NCBI GenBank assembly: GCA_949987705.1
Contig: OX465282.1
Location: 126,128,310-126,192,309 of the forward strand
Reading direction: 5' to 3'
Source of the DNA: Thereva unica
Taxonomy: Eukaryota; Arthropoda; Insecta; Diptera; Therevidae
DNA length: 64,000 bases
In this document: piece after piece, positions 56,928-64,000 of the stretch
How positions within the stretch are numbered: position 1 is the first letter of the stretch
Layout: every line of letters begins with the position of its first letter
Notes under the pieces: generated by a model
Told to the model about the DNA's origin: nothing
The model's input: the letters and a program-made list of their open reading frames with translations, nothing else
The model's database searches: none
Translations under genes and position numbers: made by a program

Positions 56928-57230
56928 TTCTTTTTATGTGGAATACTAGAGGCTCAGGAAAAGCCCCTTATATTGTCAACAATCTATTTACTTCGTATAG
57001 AGTGCAATATCGAACAGCGGCTCTAGTCGCGAAGGAAGGAACTGCCACAACCTAGCCGCGATGCGCTTTGGTGGAGCGGGAAAGGGCTACGACAGGAGAG
57101 AGGGAAGAAGAAGGAAAATTATGTAGGTGGGAAAGTGGAAAAGGCGAATTACCGTGGGGCTGCCGGGATTCGAACCCGGGACCTCTGGGATGGTAGTCAA
57201 ACGCCTTATTCCCTAGGCTACCGAGGCCCC
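56928..57230 (-). mobile_element. tRNA-derived SINE, internally short copy
   Basis: On the minus strand this starts with the tRNA-like head (A-box region TAGCCTAGGGAATAAGG, B box GGGTTCGAATCC at 57177-57166). It continues through the shared TTCCACTTTCCCACCTA and CTTCTTCCCTCTCTCC segments to the tail at 56928. It is shorter than the copy at 59929 because part of the body is missing. Confidence 0.75.
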
Positions 57231-59109
57231 CAAATGTATGAATGTATGCGTGTATGTGTGCACTGTAGTGGGAGTACCAATTATCGCAGAGCTGCGAAAT
57301 TTTACTCGAAGGTCGTAGGGATATCCCATGATGCATCTTAGCGAACTTGTGATCAGAACTTATTCTAAGAAACTCAGCGGTAATGAATTGACGTTATTTA
57401 AAATAGAAAAAAAATTAGTTGTCAAAATAAATTCTAACTCAGCTAGCCCATCCAGCCGAAACACATCGTTGAGTTACTTTTTACGCTGTGCTGTTCAGCT
57501 AAGAGGCTTTTACGCTGAGTGCGCATCCAATTTTTGCTATTTTTAGTATTTTACCTGTACTACTTTGCTTTTTGATAAAAATAAATTGTTTGCCCACTTT
57601 GACTCTTAATTGACGTACAGCATTTGACACTTCAAACCCTGAATCCCAAAATTTCCTATGAGTAAATTGCATTTGTATGAGGAAATTTTTATTCACACAC
57701 CAAATCGAGTACTCATTTTTAACGAATTACTTCACTCAGTAGTGTTCACTTGAAGTGTATACTCAGTTTTTATTTACACCACCCAATATTTTTTACAGGT
57801 AACTCTACATTTTTATATGGTTTCCGAAATAATTTTTCCAGATTTGTTGTTTATCTTACTTTGGCATTGAAACTCACGCGAGTTTTTTGCTAGTCATCAA
57901 ATATGAAGAAGATATAGAAAGTTAACGAAATCGCTGAAGTCCAAATTTGGTTCTTTAAAAATCCCCTTAAAATTTTCAAATTTCTCAGGTTTCTCTTGAG
58001 TTTTCGCGCCATTCATAAAGATCCAGTTCGAAAGGAAAACCCTATTACTCATTTCGATAAAAATTTCTATTGTTTCTATTGTGCCACAAATACTGCTGAT
58101 ATTTCAGTTCTTTTTTCTTATTTTTCCGCCATGACACATCAACTTCGAACAGCCGATGAACAAAACCCATTAATTAATGAACAGATTTTAAGCTTAACAT
58201 GTGCTCTCCCTATATGAAATATGACACCTTACAATCTTACCTTGAAAAAAAACTGTATTCCACTCCACTAAATTACAAACTGTCATTCGACAAACTTTTC
58301 AACTGACCCCCTCTTGTACTACAGCTGTCATTTCGTAGAATACGGATTGTGGGGTAATATTTCTGTTTACACTTTTAATAGCATTTGTCGAACTTCCTCC
58401 AATTGAATTAAAAATTTCATCGGAACTAATTTCCTGGAAACAGCCGCAATATTCAGCGGAAAAACGAAAAATAATAATTCTGTCAGAAGTTTTTATTTCA
58501 ATTCATTAATATCAATGACATCGCAATGACGTTTCGGTGGATTTATTAACTTTTAATTTAAAATGAGGATTTTCGTTTTTAAAATGGATTTTTGGATATC
58601 GTAAATGGTGGTCAAACTTCTGTGGCTTATGCTGGTGCTGCAACCGTAAGCGAATTTCCATTATTGTTTTAACATTTTTTGTTGACTGGAATGCAGAGTT
58701 TTTAAAATTTATTCCAGTCGGAGATAAAATTACTTATCCCAGAATTAGTTGGTAAAAAGCTCACGATGAAAATATTTGCTTTCTCTCGAGATGACGTCGG
58801 AACAGTCTTCCACAAGGACGACAATTTTTAATTTATTATAATTGTTTCTTTTCATTTTGTCTGATTGCTGTCCTATCGTTTTTCTTTTGTTATTAAAACA
58901 TTTAAAATTTTATTTGATCATAACATTAAGAACATCGGATCGACTGCTATCATCGACTGAAAACAAAACAGTTCGTATTGTATGGACATTACTACCTTAT
59001 TCAAGGAAATATCTCATAGAGAGTTACAAAAATACAGAACCTCTACCAAAAAATTTCGAAAGCGCCCTAGCGGCTAAACCATTACGATTCATGTGTAGTA
59101 AGTCCATCG
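57231..59109. other. Unassigned AT-rich DNA
   Basis: No protein similarity or clear repeat boundary was seen. Confidence 0.4.
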
Positions 59110-59928
59110 TCTTATATAGTAAAATTTTAGACGTTATGGTTAGATGCTTGGATTTAAAGAGCCTTGACAGACTATAGTAGGCTTTGTTGGCCTTTATCAG
59201 TCGTGCGCGTATTTCTGGTTCCATGCTATTGTCGGCTGCTACTATTGACCCAAGGTAGGTAAATGATTTTACCACGTCAAACGCGTTCTCCTTTACCTTG
59301 ATCGTGGGACCAATGTTAGGTGTTCTTGTAGACGAGGCCACCATGTACAGCAGTCCCAGATTTCCTGCCGCTTGCTCAATCTGAGTGAAAGCTTCTTGTA
59401 CAGCTGTTGTTGTTCTTCCAATGAAATCAATGTCGTCTGCATAAGCCAGTAATTGGATGGACTTGCGGAGTATTGTGCCCCTCGATGTCACGCCCGAATC
59501 TCGGTTGACTTTCTCCAACGCCAGCTTGAAAAGGATGCAGGCCAGACCGTCCCCTTGTCGAATTCCATTACAGATGTTGATTGGTCTGGACAGTGTTCCG
59601 GATACCTTTTCTTGGCTTGACACATTGGTCATGGTCAACCTATATAATCCTGTCAGTTTGTTGGGGATACCGAAATCTCTCATGGCTTTGTAGAGCTCTA
59701 CTCTGGCTATGCTATCATAGGCGGCTTTCAAGTCTATGAAGAGGTGTTGAATTGTGAAACTCTTAGACATTTTTCCATAGCCTGCCTCAAGGTGAAAATC
59801 TGATCAGTCGTTGATTTGCTTGGGCTGAAGACACCCTGGTAATGGCCTAGGATGTTTCTGGCGTATGGGGCTATCCTGTTTTGTAGGATAGCGGAGAATA
59901 TCTTATACGCGGTACTCAACAACGTTAT
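59110..59928 (-). pseudogene. LINE reverse transcriptase, palm and thumb
   Basis: A long open stretch (from 59770 to about 59110) contains FIDLKAAYDSI, with the first catalytic aspartate, GIRQGDGLACILFKLALEK, and YADDIDFIGRT, with the catalytic pair. FTYLGSIVAADNSMEPEI in the thumb follows. The preceding fingers segment with YKIFSAILQNRI and FSPSKSTTDQIF lies in another frame (59949-59734), so at least one frameshift separates them. Normally FRxGRSTTDQI is expected; FSPSKSTTDQIF is a decayed form. It ends before the usual C-terminal tail. Confidence 0.85.
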
Positions 59929-60412
59929 TTTTTTTTTTTTATGTGACACACTAGAGACTTAGGGAAGGGCCCCTTTGTACTGTCGACCATGTATTTATTT
60001 TTTTTTTTTTTTTTTGAAATGTCGAACAGCAGCTCTAGTCGGAAGATAGAGAGAGAAGTGAAGGAAAGAACTGTCACAACCTAGCTGCGGTATATTTTTA
60101 TTTCACCTACTCCCACTCCCAACCATTTCGCGACTCTGACATCGGGGCATCGAGAACAACTCGTTGGAGTGTTATGCCTCCTGAAACGAGTTGAATCTCA
60201 TCAACCAACCGATGACATGCGCTTGGTGGAGCGGGGAACAACTAGTGAAGGCTATGACAGGAGGAATCAGGAATGCAAAGAGGGAAGAAGAAAGAAGGAA
60301 AGTTAGGCGGGAAATTGGGAAAGGCTGGGACCGTGGCACCACCGGGATTCGAACCCGGGACCTCTGGGGATAGTAGTCAGGCGCCTTACCCCTAGACTAC
60401 CGAGGCTCCTGC
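59929..60412 (-). mobile_element. tRNA-derived SINE, near full-length, inserted in the LINE
   Basis: The tRNA-like head on the minus strand spans about 60411-60338, with B box GGGTTCGAATCC (60356-60345) and an A-box-like TAGTCTAGGGGTAAGG. The body follows, with an internal A-run, and a 13-base poly-A tail ends at 59928. The host LINE reads ...NYRGI before and TLLSTAYK after, and a short TTAT is shared at both edges (59925-59928 and 60413-60416). The acceptor stem cannot pair, so the head is not a functional tRNA. RNA polymerase III promoters would be internal. Confidence 0.85.
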
Positions 60413-61288
60413 TTATGCCACGATAATTAGTGCACGCTGTGATATCTCCTTTTTTATGTACCGGGCAGAGGATACCTTTTCTCCAGTCTTCTGGCATCGC
60501 TTCCTGCTCCCATACTTGTATAAATAATTCAGAAATCGCTTGGGGTAATGTACGCCTTCCATATTTAACCAGCGCCACTAACTTTGTTGTTTTTGAGCCG
60601 TTTTATGGCTCTGCTAACTGCTTCCAAGCTTGGTGGCGGCAGCGTAATACTATTGTCAGATATTGGTGGAGCCTCCAAACCCTATTTAGCAATTCATGAA
60701 GGTGTTCTTCCCATCGCTCCAAGATGCCATTAGGTCAGATCAGATCCCCTTCTTTATCCTTACAGCATCTACAACGTGGTATGAATTGCGTCATACTGCG
60801 AACTCTTCTGTAGAACTCCCGTGCCCGGTGCGACCTTCGCTCTGTACTGTTCTAGTTCGCAGACGAGTTTTTCTCACAGTTCTCTTTTCTTCTTTTCTGA
60901 GCTCTTTATATTTTTCTTCGCGTTCCTGTTCTTTGAGACTGCTGCATTGCTTGGCACACAGCATTCTTACGTTCAGTTGCCAGTTTGCATTCATGATCGA
61001 ACCAGTCGTTCCGATCTCTACGACTTCTGCCTAAGATAGAATCAGCAGTACCACTGACAATATTTTTAAGGCGGGTCCAGCTCGCGTTGACGCCCGTCAT
61101 ATCATCCCAAGGACTTAGGGCGAGTTCTAATGAATGACCGTAGCTGATACTGATCATTTCATTGCGTAGGGCAGCTGTGTTGATTCGACCCTAATCAGCG
61201 GACACAAAGCTTTTGAGCGTTGTAATGCGATCTCGGAGCACCATACCAATAAGATAGTGATCCGAGTTGAATGAAGTTGGTACCTCGA
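60413..61288 (-). pseudogene. LINE endonuclease end, linker and RT start
   Basis: The minus strand reads SDHYLIGMVLRDRITTLKSF near 61250, then LKNIVSGTADSILGRSRRDR, DWFDHECKLATERKNAVCQA and a very basic RTRTRREKYKELRKEEKR-type linker across a frameshift. RRTLPQAISELFIQVWEQ, MPEDWRKGILCPVHKKGD and CTNYRGIS follow. This is the standard order from endonuclease to RT fingers. Confidence 0.75.
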
Positions 61289-61894
61289 TACGTTCCCGAG
61301 TAAAAATAAAATATGGCCTTACAACGGGCAAACACCAAACGTGATTGAAAAATCACCGGCCATTTGAAAGGTATCAGAAGGCCCGTTGCAGGACAGTATG
61401 GCCATACACTGCACACACACATCCCGACATCTATATAGAAATATTTTCACACACTCAAATACAATTGGGTTCCCCTATAATAAATAAGACGCATACACAA
61501 ACGGAAAATCGTAATCTCCTCATTCTCTTTATATTCTATTCCGACACCCGGCAAAACTATAAGGCATTTAACTGCTCAAAAAAGAAATCATTTTGGAGAG
61601 AAAGTGTGACCTTCGCTCCCAACAAAACTCACCGCGTATTTATTGAGAAAACCATCTTGAATTCCGGTGCTCTTATCTTCGAATTCGAACATTTCTTGTG
61701 CATCGGTAATCTTTAGGTATAATAATCCAAAGGCTGATTGTACATCACGAAAATGTTATGTATTTGGCCTTTATATGCCCGTCGTATGCCCGGGTGTACA
61801 GTACTCGGTCATGTAATTCGTTTGGTCAAGTTTGGCCGTCCTGGGGCCGTATTTGTTTCCGTTAAAAATGGTTAAAAACTCCTACGGCCATAAT

Positions 61895-62917
61895 GGGGCT
61901 TATTCTGCAATCCGTTTCACGTGAAAGAAACACTTCACCTGCATTTCACTTCATTTTATTAAGTCGATTCTGTGATTCACATGAATCGAAAAAAAAGTTT
62001 CACCTGGAACAAGTGGAACTGAAACTGTCAATCGCTATAAAAATGAAAATTTCAATCGTTATAAAAATAAAATAGTTGTATTTTTGGAGTAATTTGTTAA
62101 AAGATCAATAGTTTTAACATGAAATGTGCAGAATTGTGGTTTAGCAGTAGTAATAGGAATAGTGATAGCAGGGATGACTTGGAAATAATATCCTTACGAC
62201 GTCGCCAAATAAGAGACAAAGCATTTACAGTTCATACACTGACTCAAAAATGTGTTGCAATGTTTTGGAAATTAAATTGTTTGTCTTAAACTTATCACAC
62301 AAAGATCGGAAGACGTATGTTTTTACTTATAACTACATTATCCCAGTCATCCTGCGCCCAATCTTTTTTTTTACACAAAGAAAAGACAAGGACAAATAAT
62401 TTAATTTCCAAAATATTGCAACACATTTTTGAGTGAGTGTAACTTATACGAATAGCAGTTTACCTTCTGCCATTCGGTATCTTTCCTAGTTGGGGGCCCA
62501 AGACTTTTTAAGCGCACTGTAGTCTCTTTCCATATTTCGGCGTATCGTTCTTTGGCCATAAAATTTTCGGAATACTATTGCCCTTTTGCTACATGTTTGT
62601 GCTTTTCCATTTCACCCAAAAGCACATCAAACTGTTTCCTCTTCGTAACTTTTCAGTATACAAAACCAATAATAATTATTATCGGAAAATTGAAAATTTG
62701 AGTAATTAATTTTATAAATATGAAATACTCACTTCTTTGCTGCCATTTCGTACATAACTGCCGAAATACAACTTCGTAATAGAGTATTCCCCTTTGAAAA
62801 ATTAGGTGAAACCCTTAATCACTTCACAACGAACGTATTCACCTCAGGCGATTGCCAGAATAGTACTTTTGAAATGTGAACAATTTTTCACGTGAAACGG
62901 ATTGCAGAATAAGCCCC
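61895..62917. mobile_element. PIF/Harbinger-like element with 3-bp duplication
   Basis: Perfect inverted termini GGGGCTTATTCTGCAATCC extend into GTTTCACGTGAAA. They are flanked by AAT at 61892-61894 and 62918-62920. A short plus-strand open stretch near 62118-62225 (SRDDLEIISLRRRQIRDK) resembles the N-terminus of Harbinger transposases, a tentative match. The rest of the transposase is absent. It interrupts repeat A. Confidence 0.6.
62237..62439. mobile_element. 203-bp mariner-like MITE
   Basis: Inverted termini CACT(G/C)ACTCAAAAATGTG are flanked by TA (62235-62236 and 62440-62441). Its arms extend about 48 bases with a few mismatches. It is nested in the Harbinger-like element. Confidence 0.75.
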
Positions 62918-63000
62918 AATATGTCCCTTAATAACTCAAGCGGCCGGTTTTCGCTCGTTGTAAGGCCTTTTTTTATTTTTAGTCTGGAGAAAAAGGAAAG

Positions 63001-64000
63001 TCCATCCTGACAGATTCGCTATATTGAGATAACAAGTTTTACAATTGGTTTCGTTCGTTACCCAGAGGGAGATTTTTTGCGATCGTGGCTTGGATGATTT
63101 TCCAGGAATCACCGCATGGAGATTACGATCGTACTTCCCTCAATCCGGGATAGTTACTGCACGTGTTTATTTTCAAATACTGCATGTTATTCCCCTATGA
63201 CTGACTGATGATTGATCAATACAAAGTTGTTTCAATTACAATTATTATTATGAGTGAATTCCCCTTTAATAAAAGAACGAAATTGTGATAAGATTTCACA
63301 GTAAAATTTGTTGTTATTAATAATAATATCAACATTGAATTAAAAATATAACAAATCAAGCTTTCTTTCTCACCTCTAACTCCTTTTTCTACTAATTGGA
63401 AATTAAATACTCAAAAGAATGCACAAACTAGATAACCAAAATAGCGAAGAATATAACGGATTTAGTACGAATTATAAATCAGAAAGAAAAACGCTAGTTT
63501 TGTGTTGATTAGTAGAAAAAACCGTGAATTCTGCAATTGTTCAACCTGTTCGCGAATTAATTTCGGTTATTACTTCTCCAGCATTTATGAATTTTTTTAA
63601 AATTCAACCATTGAAACAATTAAACTCCTACCATCCATGAACATCTTGCAGCAATTATTTCCTCCTCATTTATCTCATATCCACAAAGCATGAGGCAATA
63701 AACACCGCAATATTATAATTCTTTTGAGCTCTCCTCCCACCCACAACAACAACAACACAACAGAATATTTTCGTTGTTTCCCAATTATGAATTTATTCTC
63801 ATTATGCAACTGAAAGGAGCCCGAAAGCTTTCAACGAACGTACCCTAAAAGCTCATTTTGAATTTCTTTCTCTCAACTCATAATTACGCCGGCATTTTTT
63901 GATGTTGCCGCGTACCTCCCCGAGCGAAGAAGCTGCCGTATTATAAATTCCTTCAGTTAATTTACATTTCGTTGAATCCCGCGCAAACATACCCTGGAAG
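63001..64000. other. Unassigned AT-rich DNA
   Basis: No recognised coding sequence or repeat. The last 150 bases are less AT-rich, with no reading frame of note. Confidence 0.4.

Larger units (their letters stand above)
59110..61288 (-). mobile_element. Degenerate LINE (second family), interrupted by a SINE
   Basis: On the minus strand it begins near 61288 in the endonuclease C-terminus (TSFNSDHYLIGM, with the SDH catalytic triad). It continues through a basic linker and then the RT start (KGILCPVHKKGD, CTNYRGIS) at 60440. It resumes after the SINE as ITLLSTAYKIFSAILQNRI at about 59930 and runs to the thumb near 59110, where it is cut short. Coding frames are broken at several points. Confidence 0.8.
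61284..63000 (+). repeat. Dispersed repeat (family A), copy 4, with inverted ends and a nested element
   Basis: The left edge reads GAGTAAAAATAAAATATGGC with CTTACAACGGGC. The right edge is the inverse, CTCGTTGTAAGGCC and TTTTATTTTTAG, so the family may be a TIR element. 61565-61890 matches 44735-45200, and 62920-62990 matches 46965-47025. The segments are separated by the 1023-bp element at 61895. Confidence 0.6.

Noticed and set aside
60338..60411. A tRNA gene on the minus strand (also 57160-57228)
   Set aside because: The A and B boxes and the T arm are tRNA-like, but the acceptor stem does not pair and the block is the head of a SINE with body and poly-A tail.

Overview
This is a eukaryotic window, most likely from an insect. 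A dipteran is my best guess, from the mix of decayed non-LTR retrotransposons, hAT, PIF/Harbinger-like and Tc1/mariner-like elements, a Helitron remnant and a foldback-type element. The background is AT-rich, with long non-coding stretches and no bacterial-style gene organisation. No complete host gene is visible. Two short stretches look like host exons on the + strand: 1008-1153, ending in a GTAAGT donor, and 41823-41864, a 42-base segment with both splice sites. If real, most of the window is intronic or intergenic DNA filled with transposable elements.

Layout. 1-2.5 kb is mostly unique DNA with the first candidate exon. 2.6-5.3 kb is a minus-strand LINE copy split by a 711-bp hAT-type element with a perfect 8-bp target duplication, with a tRNA-derived SINE fragment at its end. 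7.2-8.8 kb holds a decayed Jockey-like reverse transcriptase (+) and a decayed gag-like ORF resembling DUF4780 (-). 9285-32078 is the main structure: a 22.8-kb foldback-type element with an 8-bp target duplication (CAAATGGT). Its two arms (about 5.4 and 12.4 kb) are inverted arrays of a roughly 152-bp unit around a 5-kb loop, which itself holds a LINE fragment, a decayed hAT element and a small MITE. 34.3-39.3 kb is a second long-inverted-repeat structure (arms of about 760 bp) enclosing two MITEs and a LINE 3' part. 40-41.8 kb has a dispersed repeat split by a MITE, and 41.8-43.4 kb is mostly unique DNA. 43.6-47.1 kb has a LINE 3' end and a dispersed repeat split by the youngest-looking LINE, whose ORF is uninterrupted. 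48.0-48.7 kb is a Helitron Rep remnant. 50.3-53.2 kb is a repeat carrying about 20 copies of a 118-bp minisatellite unit and a (CAGA)n tail. 54-57.2 kb holds LINE remnants and two SINE copies. 59.1-63.0 kb is a nested stack: a LINE interrupted by a SINE, next to a dispersed repeat interrupted by a Harbinger-like element, itself interrupted by a mariner-like MITE.

The elements do not form a pathway. What connects them is insertion order, which can be read from target duplications and from uninterrupted copies elsewhere in the window. The most unusual object is the 22.8-kb foldback element. Its arms share the same terminal domain, the same divergent units at their inner edges and the same internal subfamilies, and they contain higher-order repeat blocks.
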